Shown here: positions 10,664 to 22,806 of the stretch, piece after piece
Position numbering within the stretch: the first letter of the stretch is position 1
Layout: each line of letters starts with the position of its first letter
NCBI GenBank assembly: GCA_000827205.1
Contig: KN832565.1
Span: forward strand, 250,000-313,999
Direction of reading: 5' to 3'
Length of the DNA stretch: 64,000 nt
Origin: Plicaturopsis crispa FD-325 SS-3
Lineage: Eukaryota; Basidiomycota; Agaricomycetes; Amylocorticiales; Amylocorticiaceae
The notes under the pieces: model-generated
What the model saw: only the letters and a program-made list of their open reading frames with translations
Databases searched by the model: none
What the model was told of the DNA's origin: nothing
Position numbers and translations under genes: made by a program

Positions 10664-13137
10664 GACTCGGCGTAGGCAGAAGCAATACTTCTGGGATAGT
10701 CAATGGGACGAGCTCGCGATGGGGGATAAGTTTCCGCCAAGTTGTGGATCGATTGCTTGAGGAGGGGAGGGCCTTGCGGACCTCGGCAGCTCAAGCGTCC
10801 ATAGCTCTTTGTTCCACTGTAATAGGTTCAGAGTTTTGTGAAAAGGTAAGAGGGAAAGGGCAAGCGCGCAAATCTGCGACGCTCATGTTATAAAGAGGCC
10901 TTCAACCACGAGTCAGTAAAGCAGACGAAGGGCCGCCGGATCGGGGAATCCCCTATCTTTTCGACATTTTCTGCCCTCCTCGACTTCGACAAAGGCGCGA
11001 GGCGGACACGATGTGATGCACGCAAGCGAGAGTACGTATGGTCGTCAGGTAGCCGCACGCAAAGGCATCGCAAAGGGCATATGCAGGGTGAAGAAGATAT
11101 ATTTTTGCTCAAGCGCAAGCTCATAAGTACAGGGTGGCGTCGTGCCAGAGACTTTCCTTCGAATACTCGCCCGAGATGCCAGGGCCGGCGCAGCATTCAA
11201 CAGTGTGACACGGCCAGTGATGCGCAGGGATGCTTGCTTCCAGCTTGTCGTGTCTGGCCCCCGATGACCACGTACGCGGGAGGGTAAGACCATATGCCAT
11301 CCCACGATTTGTACGTGACAAGCTCGGCAGTCCGGACTACATCGTGCTCGAAGTCAGTGCGGGAGAATCAAAACCGAGACATAACAACGCGTATATGACG
11401 CACGGATATCGATGAGTGTTCTGAATGAACGGCCCGTACTTCAGTGCTCGCCAATCTCACAGAACCATCTTCTGCAGACTGCGGGAGTGAAAAGGCATCG
11501 TAATGAACGTCGCAGACGTACAGACGTCCTACGTGTACCTAGAACTCTGGGGCAATCTTCACTGAACCCGTGCTTCAACTTAATTTTAAAAGGGGAAAAG
11601 CAAACTCACCCTGAGATGGAATGAAATCATTATCGATGAGTGGTGTACGCGCGTCGCAGCGTGTTGCCCTACAATGTGCAGAATCACTTTACGGGACCGA
11701 TCCAATTGGCTCGGTCCCGATGCACTGATATGTATGACTTCCAGGCTTACCGCGCACAACAGCCCAACACGAACGTGCATCGCCATTGCTCGGTGAACAC
11801 GAAGCCATCCTGATTCCTGATGAGCAGAAAACGTACGCAAAGACGTGAATTGTGGAGCGACAGGCGACGCATGTCAGTGCCGACCAATGAGTGCAATTGT
11901 CTCGGTTACTCACTGTCACGACGGAAAGTATGCTGAAACAATCGATTATGACCAGACACGGCGCTGGGCGCCGGGTCCGAGTCCGACAGCGATTCACACT
12001 GGAACACAATCAGAGAACTTTATAATGACTACTGGTGAGACAGTCCGCAAGATGTTTCATATCATCAGGATACGATGCGCTGGTCGAGGAGAGAATACTT
12101 AATGTAACTGAGTGGTGTATCATGAGTACATCGTGGGGGGCATTTGAAGGGCGCACCTCGTATTTGCAGGCACGTGGGATCTTTGCTCAAAGCGCGTCGC
12201 TTGCTCGAGTAGTTCCCTTTCCAACGTCCTGAGCATCTGCGTCAAGGTTTTAGCAGCATATGAATGCGCACAGAAACAAACGGGATCACTTACACCGTCG
12301 ATGAACAAGTACAGTAGTACATAACGAAGGGCTCTGGTGGGGCTTTGCACGGAGATGAGGGACTGCACATTGGCGGCGACGAGGGTCGCATCGAAGGCGG
12401 TGCATATCGCACCGTCGATATTCCTCGTCACAATGCAGCCGCACTGGGTGACTGGAATGCGAAGTAGACACTAAGGACGCGCACGCCGACGTCTGCGTTG
12501 TCGTTCAAAACTAGACTGCTGAGTACGGGCCCCGAGCACGGTGGTATCATCACTGGAGTTGACCCAGGAGAAGGCAATTGGACCACTGGACGCGTCGACA
12601 ACAGGGACACCGCGGACATCGTCGAGATCGAGGCTGCCAGAGCAGGCGCTGGACCTGCCCGTGGGCGCCATTTCTGCAATGCCGGATGATATCCTCTAGG
12701 GCTGGCAGGTCTATGGGTCCTCGTTGTCGACGAAGAGGACCTGAATCTGCGGCATGGCACAACGAGCGCAACGACGACGAGCACGACGAAGTAAGTTGAA
12801 TGCCAATACGGCGCAAATTGCTGACGGGAGCCTCGGTCCGAGAATTGCCGCCGCGTACGAGACGCCCACCACCAGCTTGCTGCAAACCAAAACCAACTGC
12901 GAACTTGGTCACGGTATTATTTCTTATTTCTTGCTTGAAATTTTGAGTCTGGTTATCTCTTTGCGAATTGGAGACCCACCGCGTACCTTCAACAGCCTCG
13001 GACAGTCTCCACCAACTAAAGGAAGCTGAAGGAGGGAGGGAAGTGATACCGCGCTGAGCGCCAAAGGCAAGCGCTCTCGGGAATCGTGATAGGACTCAGA
13101 AATCACCGTCAACGCACAGCGATAATCCTATTTGGCC
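10664..13137. other. Intergenic; unresolved possible minus-strand exons
   Basis: About 2.5 kb without a gene I can name. On the minus strand between about 11,586 and 12,912 there are several spaced coding-like stretches with plausible GT-AG borders. One is a 46-codon segment starting near 12,431 that ends at a GTAAGT donor and resumes after a CAG near 12,235. Two hydrophobic stretches lie near 12,720-12,890, but in different frames. No family was recognised, so this may be a rapidly evolving membrane protein, a decayed gene or noise. The part next to 10,663 is the GCN2 promoter. Confidence 0.25.
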
Positions 13138-14803
13138 ATGCATCGTTGTCTGAGGGACCTAGACATCCTTCACATCGTCTTTTCCAAGCTGAGAGCGCAC
13201 GACCTGCCGTCAGTTGCAAGAACATGCAAGGCGTTCTCCTCTCCTGCACTGGATCACATCTGGCGCGATCAGGATGGGTTCAAGAATATTTTACAATGCA
13301 TGTCCGCCGACTTATGGAAGGAAACCAAATGTCCTAACGGTGTGGTCGAACTGGTGGGTACCTCGCTTAACAAGAGTGAATACTTGGACAGAGCCGTACG
13401 TGCTGACTGCCTGGCCATGCCGACAGAGCCTTCAGAGGCCTATAACTTTGCAGGATTGGTCGAGGCTCGATTTTTACGCTGATCGCATCAACAGCGTCTC
13501 ATTGCCGTTCTTAGATGAGGACTACACTGGAGTTGACTCTGCATCGTTTATCGCCTTCATTTTGGGTGCGCCGAGGTTGCCATTGTTACGCCGTGTTCAT
13601 ACCCTGCACTGCAACCTCGACATGCCCCACAATGTATGTCCCCTCCTGCGCCTTCTACTGGGGCCCAATATCATTGACCTCACGGCGCAAAACGCCGCGT
13701 GTCTCGATCTACCCATCATCCACCCGTCCTTCCATTCCAATATCTTTTCGTCGTGTCGAAGGGTTCGGAAAGCAGATTTATCCGTGAACATTGATTCTTT
13801 CGTCGGGGATCTTTGCTCGAGTTGGCCTGAACTCGAGCACCTGAATGTTGGCTCGCTAACAGGTCAATCCCTGCAGTGCATATCGACTCTGCCTGCTCTC
13901 CGTGAGATCAAATTCGCATGGAACGCCGAAAAGATGGTGCTCCCGCCTACGTCGACCGGCGCACCATTTCCGGCCCTCCGTGGCCTTGACGCAACAGTCT
14001 CGGGCGAACAATCTGCCCCAGAGTTATACAATCATGTCATCTCCCTCGCGCAATGGCCACATCTTGACACTCTCCAGCTCTCATCGTGGCAAGGTCCAGA
14101 GCATGTCGCGATCGCAGGTTGGCACACATTGTTCCACAGTTTAAACACACACTGCTCCACCTTTTCATTAACCAGCATATCCATTGCCTGCGAGTTTAGG
14201 CTCTCTGACCATGCTCATCAGCCAATCGACCTCTTCGACATTACGACACTACGCATGCTCTTTCCGTTTCGACGCCTGGTCTTTCTTCACCTGTCTACTA
14301 CCGGTGGATTTGCACTCGACGATGCTGGATTAGAGGAAATGGCCCGTGCGTGGCCTTCTTTACAGACTCTTTGGTTAGGCCAAGGATCCGTTGGCTGGCT
14401 AGTCACGTCTCAAGTCACTGTGTTTGGACTAGCGACATTACTTCGGTACTGTCCTGAATTGCAGAATCTTCGGATTGTCCTCGACGCTTCAAAACTCACG
14501 ACGGGTGTTTGCTCCATCGACAAGCAATTCCCTGCAAATAACAAAATCAAGAAGCTTTCCCTCGCGAACTCGCCTATCGAGAATCCAGCAGCTGTAGCAG
14601 CAATCTTATCCGACATTCTTCCCAACTTGACCAGTATCGTCGCATGGACCGATTGCATTCGTCCTAATGACATCGATCCGCCACCCAACGTTCGTAATCG
14701 ATATCGTAAGCGCTGGCAGGAGGTCGAAAATCTTGTCAAGTATTTTGTTAAGGTCCGCGAAGATGAGCGGGAGCGGCGAGTCGTTGGACGCTCAATTGGG
14801 TAG
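13138..14803 (+). CDS. F-box / leucine-rich-repeat protein (copy 1 of a tandem pair)
   Basis: Two exons, 13138-13353 and 13436-14803, give 527 residues. The intron has a GTGGGT donor and a CAG acceptor, and phase 0 is kept. The F-box is residues 1-45 (MHRCLRDLDILHIVFSKL, then SVARTCKAF and ALDHIWRD). The rest is the irregular LRR-like solenoid usual for agaricomycete F-box proteins (LPALREIKF, WPHLDTLQLS, CPELQNLRIVLDA). Such proteins plug into SCF ubiquitin ligases via SKP1, with the solenoid choosing the substrate. The next gene, 15270-16938, is a clear sister copy: same intron position, parallel motifs such as RLDFYADRI versus RFRFYADRI, and similar C-termini. Substrate unknown. Confidence 0.9.
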
Positions 14804-15269
14804 GGATTAGCCTTTTTTTTGCCGGTTCTGGTGAGCATCCAATATTTATTGACTGTCCCTGCAGTTGAGCGCCGAATACTCACATGTGGCATTTATCTCA
14901 CAGAATGTCCTTCTGCTGGTGCTTACGGGCGTGGCTCTTGACATATGCCCATGACTTGTGCACCACGTCCCGTGTCAGCGACGGTGGGATATGTTCTTTA
15001 GAAAGGCACACCTTGCGACTTTTCCGCTGTTTCCTCGCCTTTGCAGCGAACAATGCTACGAGCCACTCATCAGCTCCTGGACCTTTGTTATCCCGATCTT
15101 TGTTATTCAACTCGAATTCAACGCTACTGATATATCAAAAGGGACCTTTGATCTTCACTATCACCGTGGTCGCCATCTCACCTTTCTCTTTCCCCGACAT
15201 CCACCCTCCCAATTCTATCATCCTCTCACACATCCCATCGAGTAGGAAAACCTAACTCCAACCAGGAGA
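14804..15269. other. Intergenic between tandem F-box genes
   Basis: About 470 bp: 3' flank of F-box copy 1 and promoter of copy 2. C/T-rich tracts (around 15,170-15,240) precede the second start codon, as is common in fungal promoters. No gene seen. Confidence 0.4.
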
Positions 15270-16938
15270 ATGCATCCTTGCCTCGAGACACTGGATGTTC
15301 TTGCGCTTATCTTCGGGGAATGTGGACTTCCCCAATCGGACCTTGCGCGCCTTGCGAGGACATGTAAGTGGTTTTGTGAGCCCGCTCTGGACAGTCTGTG
15401 GCGCGAGCAAACGGATCTCAGACATGTTCTGAAATGCCTGGGACCGGAGGCGTGGATGGAGACGCGCGCAGATGGCGGTGTGCGGCTGGTGAGTACATTG
15501 TTTCAGTAGCGACAGTGTAGCGACGCGTTCGGTTCGCTGACAAAGAGAAAAGCGGATGCGCAGACCTATCATCGCCCACAACTGGAAACGATTTCGGTTT
15601 TACGCCGATCGTATCAAGATATGTCGTCTGTCCAAGGACGCCGCTGGGCTGACCTCGTCCGCCGTGTCAGCATTGCTCGTGTGCGCGCCTACGCTCCCCT
15701 TGCTCCAGAACGTTCGTACACTAGGCTGCGAGAACGAGCTCCCCGACGAAGTACTTGTCTGCACTCGCCTCGTGATGGGACCTGCTACCACAGAGATCAA
15801 CTTTGGCTACCAAACTTACCGAGCTGGCTCGCTGGGCGAGCTCATCTTGTCCAGCCTCATTCCAAGCTGCCCCAATATCAAGCGGTTTGGAGTCGCCAAC
15901 AATGTGACGCCGCAGCTCGTTGCAGATATAGCATCCGGCGACTGGGCTGACCTCGAGAGTCTCACCATAGGGTCACTACCCGCACCATCGCTGCTCGAAA
16001 TCTCTGCTTTACCAAAACTGCGCGAGTTGGATTTCATCTGGTCATCCACCGGTGCGGGGATTGGAGACCTCGAGCCCGACGGACACCGATTTTCTGCCCT
16101 GCGTAGTCTGACGATAACGTTTGAGGGCATGCCGGCCTTGGCCACCCTCGCCGAGGCGTGCATTCCTGTCATAGGTCTCAGCCACTGGCCGTCCCTGGAG
16201 GCTATCACATGGACCACCGCCAACCGCCTGTCCGGCGACATCCTGCACTGGCTCGCCTTCTTCGAAAAACTGAAAAGCAACTGCTCGCACGATGTCCTCG
16301 ACAGCATCTCCGTCGGCGAGGCATACACCATCGCGGAAGACTACACCCACGGCGACATCCTCACCATCGACATCCTCGATCCGTTATTGTCGTTCCGGCA
16401 TCTCGTCACACTGGAGTGCGATATGCCGGGGGGGTTCGACCTGTGCGACGACGACGTCCGCGATATGGCGGACGCCTGGCCCGCCCTGCAGTCCCTCGAC
16501 CTCTCGTCGCGCGTCGGCTGGCGGACGCGCTCGCGTGTGACCATCCGCGGCATCGCGCACCTCGTCCGCGCCTGTCCGCGGCTCCTCGAGCTCGGGATCG
16601 TCATCGACGCATCTGTCGTCGACGACTGCTCGAAGAAGGACTCCGGCGTCCACTGCCAGAACGAACAGATCCATGCGCTGTCGCTGGGAAACTCGGAGAT
16701 CGCGGACCCTGTGGCTGTAGCTGCTCTGCTTTCTGACATCCTGCCCAACGTGCGCACGGTGGTCTCGTGGGATACCAAGCCCCGGTTGAAAAAAATGTCT
16801 TTGTCGCAGCCGGATCCCTCTGCCGTGGAGATAGCGCAGTTTCAGAGCAAATGGAGACAAGTCGAGGGGCTGATTGGAGCGTTCGCGACCGTCCGTAAAG
16901 ACGAACGGGCGCGTAAAAGTCGGTTGTGCGACGCGTGA
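15270..16938 (+). CDS. F-box / leucine-rich-repeat protein (copy 2 of a tandem pair)
   Basis: Exon 1 is 15270-15488 and exon 2 about 15553-16938, giving about 534 residues. The donor GTGAGT is clear. The acceptor that keeps frame is an AAG at 15550-15552; a better-looking CAG a few bases on would break the frame, so the exact 3' splice site needs RNA. F-box at residues 1-47 (MHPCLETLDVLALIFGEC, LARTCKWF, ALDSLWRE). The C-terminal solenoid parallels copy 1 (CPRLLELGIVIDA, AVAALLSDILPNVRTVV). A role as an SCF substrate receptor is inferred from the family. Confidence 0.88.
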
Positions 16939-17286
16939 CTGCATCATGCACGTTGACGTGAGCCCTGGTCATCTCGCCGTGATCGTTTTGGCGGGTGGTC
17001 TCATCCACCGCAAGTCGCCTGTGTATTGCACCTAATAATCCCTCTACATAATTTTCTTATAGCATGTAAATACCCCACAGCAGATGTATGAGCTCACACG
17101 CTCACTACGTGAAATCGATTTATGTTCATACAGTCCAATATCTAAAATACATAAGAGCAATGGGAGCATGAGACGGCGAACCAATAAAGTGCATGAGATA
17201 ATCCAAGCCAATATCGAGCCATCCAACGAACCAATAGATGATGATCCACCGTGACTTTCCACCCCCTAGATACAGCGTTCAAACGT
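16939..17286. other. Convergent 3' intergenic region
   Basis: About 350 bp between the end of F-box copy 2 (plus) and the end of CHK1 (minus). AT-richer than the flanks, consistent with two facing 3' UTRs. No gene seen. Confidence 0.4.
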
Positions 17287-19384
17287 TCACTTGCGCAGAA
17301 CATACGGCTCAACACCAGGCGACATTATCAGCGCCTTCCAAAGCTGCCGCCACGAAATCGGATTGCCCTTTCATCCCCACCCCCCCAGCATCAGTAAGTA
17401 CACCAACCAACAAACTGCACCCCACATAAAATGGGATGCACCCCACATAAAAGGGGAAGTAGACGCGCACGCACCTGATCGCGCGACAAAACACAAAAAC
17501 ACCCCTCGCTCCCCCTATAGCTAAACCGTTCCAGCTCCACCCACCCCTTGAACATGACGCGGCGGCGGTCGTACCCGCCCACGCGTACCCTCGCTACCTC
17601 GATCTGGTCTGAATCCGCGTGTGGCGATCCCGATGTCGTCGCATGTGGCGATCCCGATGTCGTCGCGTGTGGTGAGAGCTTGGTCTTGACGCCCAGGCTC
17701 TCGAGGCTGGCTTGCACGAGCGGGAGCAGCTCCGCAGGTGGGATAGAGGCGTAGAAACGCGTTAGGTGCGGGGTGTAGCGTTTGCCGGATTGGGTTTGGG
17801 ACTGCGTGTGGATAAAGGGTATAGGGTAGTTAGGATTAGTGGGAACAGAGATGTGTGATGAGGGGGGAGGGGAGCGTACGAAGAGGTTAAGGGATTGGGT
17901 GAATTGCGACTGGTGCGTGCCGGAGAGCATCATCTCGTCGCCGTCGGAATCTTGTGTGTCCCTGCGACATATAAAAACACGAGTCAGCGGGGACGACGAG
18001 GCCGGGTGGCGGAGGAAGGGGAAGGGTGCATTGCGTACGAGCTCATGGCGGTGTCTGCGGTGGCATAGCCGAGGTCCCCGTTCGCGCGGAGCGATTCTGT
18101 CAATTTATCAGCCAATGCGACGACGCCTTGACTCGCGAGTTGGCTTGGCCTTTATATCATCATCGCAGTAAGTAGATCAGCAGCCGCGTTCCGGGGGAAA
18201 GGGGCAAGGAGAGGCGTACCGCATGCACCAAGGGTGCTGGAATATATCCGCGAGCGTCATTCGCTTAGCAGGGTCCACGGTGAGGATGCCGGTTATAAGT
18301 GCTAGCTCGCAGTGAGCACGCATACGGGCAAAGACGGACGTCCAGAAACGGTGTACCTACATAATGCAGACTCGCCTATCCGATTCCACGGATCCTCATC
18401 GAATATCTCGCCAGTGAGGTAGCGGCTGTACTCGGGGCTATGTTGCGTGGGTTCGTCCCAAGGGGTGTCTGGAGTCTCCAACGTCAGTATGATAAACGCA
18501 GCAAGCAAGCAGGCGTGTACGTACTCCCTGCGAGCAGCGTGAACAGAATGACGCCAATCCCCCATACGTCGATCGGCTCCGCGTGGTACGGCCCGTCGAC
18601 GTTGAGCTCGGGTGCGACGTACGGGAGGCTGCCGCAGCGCTCCGTCAGCGGGCGCGTCTTGCCCGAGTCCTTCAGTCGGAACACGGAGGACAGTCCGAAG
18701 TCGGATATCTTGAGGGTGCCCGCACTGTCCAGGAGGATGTTTTCGGGCTTGAGGTCGCGGTGGCATACGCCTTGGCTGTGTATGTAGTCCTGCTCGAGGT
18801 AAGATGACGCCAGGGGAGAGGAATAAGCGACTCACCATCCCGGCGATGAGCTGGTTAAAGTAGAGGTGCGCCACGTCCTCGCCGACGCCGACATCCGGTG
18901 CTGAGATACAATCAGAATCAATGCCCCACTCCGACTGGCCCCCCACGCACCAATCTTGTCAAACAAATCGCCGCCTGCCGCAAACTCCAGCAGCATATAT
19001 ATCCCGGGTATATACCGATGCCTATGCTGCAGCTCCACGACCACCGCGTTCAGGAACTCGAGCACGTTCGTGTGCTTGAGCGCAGCGTGCACGCGCATCT
19101 CCTTGTCGATCGTCTTCCGCTCTTTCTCCGTCGTCTTGTCGCTGATCAGGATGACTTTGCATGCCGCGACGCGATGCTCTGCGATATTCACCGCTCGGAA
19201 TACACTGTGTTATAATACCATTTAGACGACGGAAATGTGTGTGGGAATGTGGGCTTACACGGAGAAACCGCCACCGCCGACTTGTTGGATGAGATCGTAA
19301 CCTGTAAACCTGTTCAGGACTTTGAGAGAAGGCAAGGGATGCGTATAACGCACCGACAACCTTTGGATACTTTGCGGACGCCAT
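17287..19384 (-). CDS. CHK1: Checkpoint kinase CHK1
   Basis: DNA-damage checkpoint Ser/Thr kinase that acts in the nucleus downstream of ATR to restrain CDK activation. ATG at 19382-19384; exon 1 is 19354-19384 and exon 2 is 19259-19301, followed by several more. The N-lobe has [16 protein letters not shown] (glycine loop) and VAACKVI (catalytic Lys). The catalytic loop is [12 protein letters not shown], the metal loop DFGLSSVF, the activation segment [12 protein letters not shown], and [10 protein letters not shown] follows. After a low-complexity linker comes the C-terminal KA1-like regulatory domain ([14 protein letters not shown], then [15 protein letters not shown]). The final exon follows a GTGCGT donor and a GAAAG acceptor and ends at TGA 17287-17289. 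A 24-bp tandem repeat lies in the linker between the kinase and KA1 domains. Confidence 0.93.
17621..17668 (-). repeat. 24-bp tandem duplication in the CHK1 linker
   Basis: Two 24-bp units, identical except at the end, plus a partial third, encoding the octapeptide repeat ATTSGSPH. They lie between the kinase and KA1 domains and keep the frame. Confidence 0.7.
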
Positions 19385-19880
19385 TCACACGCGTCGTTTC
19401 TTTCGTTCGTTGTGGGAGACCAAGAGCAAGCTGGAGTCCGGAACGACGTCGAGAAATTGGTGCGATTCGAATGAGCGACGCGCGCTGGACAAAGACTCAT
19501 TGCTCGTTCACGTGATCGCCAGTCGTGCGCTCGGTTACAAGTTGGATTCAACAGACATAGGAATACACAGCTAGGAGCTACACGTCTGATAAGATAACAT
19601 ATAGAATATAGTAACGGCTTAAGGGAATAGCTGAGGGAGATACAAATAAGGAGCAGAAACTTGGATACTAGATGGGAATCAAGAGAGGGGTGTCTGTTCC
19701 TCGAAGAGATACCTGGCGATGTCAGACGCGTACCCTCGAGGAACGGTCGTGGTACTCTCAACAAGCTGGTACATCTGCGGTGAATAGCACGCGATCGATC
19801 TGATCATAACAGTACGGACATGAGCGCGGAAGGAATAGCCTGAAAACTCGATGCCAAGACGTACATTTTGGCCAAACCTT
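19385..19880. other. Intergenic, no gene recognised
   Basis: About 500 bp holding the CHK1 promoter and the 3' flank of the third F-box gene. Nothing else supported. Confidence 0.4.
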
Positions 19881-21699
19881 TCAGATGTTCCCTGAAATCG
19901 CATATCTCTCCAGCCTCATCTGCAGGCTATCGAGACTAGATGTTAGTCGAGACCGTACGAAAAGCGAGTGTATGCTCACATTCGGCGAGAGTCCAGGGCT
20001 GTCAACAGCATATCGAAGGTCGTCGGGCGGCCCCACGCTGATCCGCTGGTACAGGAGGGTCACCCTGCTCCACCACCACGCCGTAGAGAAAAGGTTATGC
20101 TCCCCGTGCAGGATGGGCCTTGCCGATATGAGATTACCGCACAAGCAGTACAGCACCTCCGCGGTATTGTATAGGTCGGACGGACCGATCCACGACGGGC
20201 CCACGGCCAGCCACTTCAGCTTGGGCAGAAAGGACTCGTTGACGAGTTCGTCCGTTTTGGTGACCTCCGCTACCAGGCGCTCGTACTCGGCATTCGTCTC
20301 GGATGTCCTGACATCGACGACGACGCCGAGCTCCTCCAGGTTTGGGCAATGGCGGAAGTGGATGAGGGACGCGAGCGTTGCTGCGGGAATAGTTGGCGGA
20401 GTCCCAACTGCGCGGTAGACGATGGAGGACAGGTGTATGGCGGTGGCCAATGGCCACGCCCGGGCCACGCGACGGAGGTCTGCGTCGGTGAGGTACAACG
20501 GAACCCCGAACTCGACGGAGAAGAGGGTAAGCTGGGTGAAATCAAACGCCGGCGATATGACGGAGCAATCCAGAGTGAACTCGTTCTGCATGTCGCGCGC
20601 GCGTTCATCCCACGATGCCAGAGCTTCATCGTCGTTAAACGTGTTTACCTGTAATTCACGCAGAACCGTTTTGTAGGCAATCGCACGGATTCCCGCCATG
20701 AGGTTCGCAGCGTCGTTGGTCGTGTACATCCCGCGGGTCTTGATGGTAACAGCGGCCAGGGGAAGACGAGGAAAACCGCGGAAAAACCGGATGAGATCCT
20801 CGTAGTCGCCGTCGAGGAGCAGATGTTGCAGCCTGGGAAAAGCGGTTTGGCCGGCGGAGAGGTCTGGCGGGTGCTGCAGGTCGCCTTCTTCCTCGAGGTA
20901 CATCATGATATGGAGCTTCTCCAACTTGTGCATCTGGAGCATACCTCCCGCAAGCCCTGCCGATAACAAGGTCACGTCGACCTTGAGAAAGGCTAGGTCT
21001 TTCATGAGAGCCATCATGTTCAGGCATTTGAGCTGGGAGTCCGGCGTAAGAGGGTCTTCGAACTCGATGGAGAGCGTGTTGAGCTTGGGGGCGATACGAG
21101 CGACACAGTCGTAGATATCTCCATACTCAACATCTACGCCCTCGTCGTACGTCGGGTGGAAAATCTCCAGCTCCCGCAGGCTCGCGCTGATGAACAGGCC
21201 GCCCAAAGTGACGCCCAATGCCGACTGCACCTCGTAGCTAATCGCAGACAACCGCGGGGCGAGACCGTGCGGGCGTATCTCGCCTAAGCGCCTGCGCCAT
21301 GATATCATCGGCGGGAAATTCGCGGACAAGCGCTTCACCCGCCTGGAATACGATACATAACGCTTCCACGCGTCAGACGAATCGTCTCCGAAGCGCTTAT
21401 ATCGTAGGGTTGGAATTAGATCTACAGTAGTATCGTGGAATCACTAGTGTGGGCGTAGACTCACGGAGTCAACAGCTAAGTAATCCTGTCGCGTCCAGAG
21501 GAATGAGATCGAGAAGCGGTTTCGCAGAGGGGAGGTCGCTCCAGAGGATCTCGAGCGCTGGTTCGCGGAACGCTCGACAGACTCTGGCGCATCGGGCAAG
21601 GGCCGAGACGTCTGTCTCGGGCGACGTTTCCGTTGGGGGGATTGAGCAGTAAGAGAATATCAGGCTCAAGAGCTCGTTTATCCGGAGGGCTTGGTCCAT
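19881..21699 (-). CDS. F-box / leucine-rich-repeat protein (third, divergent copy)
   Basis: F-box in exon 1 (ATG 21697-21699; INELLSLIFSYCSIPP, then ALARCARVCRAFREPALEILW). A long second exon (about 21,435 down to 19,881) has LRR-like repeats (SLRELEIFHP, LQHLLLDGDYEDLIRFF, CPNLEELGVVVDV). The junction is not certain: exon 1 runs into a stop near 21,469, and the best frame-keeping intron uses a weak GTTGAC donor near 21,472 and a TAG acceptor near 21,420. It is more diverged from the other two F-box genes than they are from each other. Likely an SCF substrate receptor. Its start is 222 bp from the divergent UTP16-like gene. Confidence 0.85.
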
Positions 21700-21921
21700 G
21701 ATGGTATGTATGGCGTCCTTCGAGCGTTGTCGTCGACGTCGTGTGGTAAAGGAGCAAACTCGAGAGTCGAAGTTGTAGCAGAAGATAGGGGTTGTTTCGC
21801 CAAATTGAGACCGAAGCTCCTCTCACGAGCGCAAAAATTCTGGACGCGGCCATAATCCATTATCTGCAGACTGCAGTTGCACAACATACCGATCGGACTC
21901 CCTTCCTGCGTCAACTCTACT

Positions 21922-22806
21922 ATGGCACCCGACATATCCCACAGCTCTTCCAGCGAGGACGAAGACGCCCCGGAATCTGTTTCCCTCGCGCAGTCGAAGA
22001 CCAATATCCGTCGGCGGGACCATGAGCTCCAGCGCGTACAGACCACCCTCCGAGCGAAGAAGAAGGAGCAAAACCGCGAGAAGGATAAGAAGCTGAAGGA
22101 GAGGGCAGAAGCTACGGGGAAGGGGAAGAGACGGGAGGAGGATAGAGGAGATGTTGAGGAGCGGATGGAGCGTGCTATGGCGGAGGCGCGCGCGGAGATG
22201 GAGGGCGGGGATGCACGCATGGACTCGGAGGACGAAGGTTCCAGTAATGGCGATACCGAAGAAGATGATGATGACGAAGACGAAGACGAAGAAGAGCTTT
22301 CAGCGATGTCGTCCTCCTCCCAAAATCCTGACTATCTCCCGGACCATCTCTTCGCGTCGGCATTCGCGTCCAAACCATCGTTGTCGAGACGTGGTCCAAC
22401 TACACCAAACCCGCAAAAATTGCGTACAAAACGAGCGCACAGGAGGAGTGTGAAAGACACGATCATAGGGTGAATTTCGAGTCGTCGTCCCTCGTCCTTC
22501 ATACCGTACCTCTGACCACTCGTGTTTCGTTTCCAGTTCCCGCGCCGTCCGCACACTTTCAGACGACTCCCGCTCGGAACTGCTGTCTGCAAAACTGACG
22601 AAACCGCCCCGGCGGGTAACGTCTTTCGTGAATCGGAATCTCGTTCTCAAGGGCGGCAAGTCGAAGACGTTGGGGTGGGAGCGGAGAGCTGGTGCGTTTC
22701 TTGTTGGTCTAATCATGTCTTTGTTATTAACTTTCTTTCTCTCGCAGCGAATATAGGCATACTGAAGCGCTCGGGACCGGCGTCTGGATTTGTACGACAT
22801 CCCTAA
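21922..22806 (+). CDS. UTP16/BUD21-like U3 snoRNA-associated protein
   Basis: Three exons, 21922-22469, 22537-22691 and 22748-22806, give 253 residues with clean GT-AG borders and matching phases. The N-terminus is a long basic/acidic coiled region (residues 25-110), followed by an acidic stretch around residues 113-130. The C-terminal third carries the conserved block: a Ser/Leu segment (TLSDDSRSELLSAKL), KPPRRVTSFVNRNLVLKGGK, a short basic linker and SGPASGFVRHP at the end. This order fits the U3 snoRNA-associated (UTP16/BUD21) family of the SSU processome, which acts in nucleolar 18S rRNA maturation. Family assignment is by eye and moderate. Divergent from the third F-box gene with a 222-bp shared promoter. 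Confidence 0.65.
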
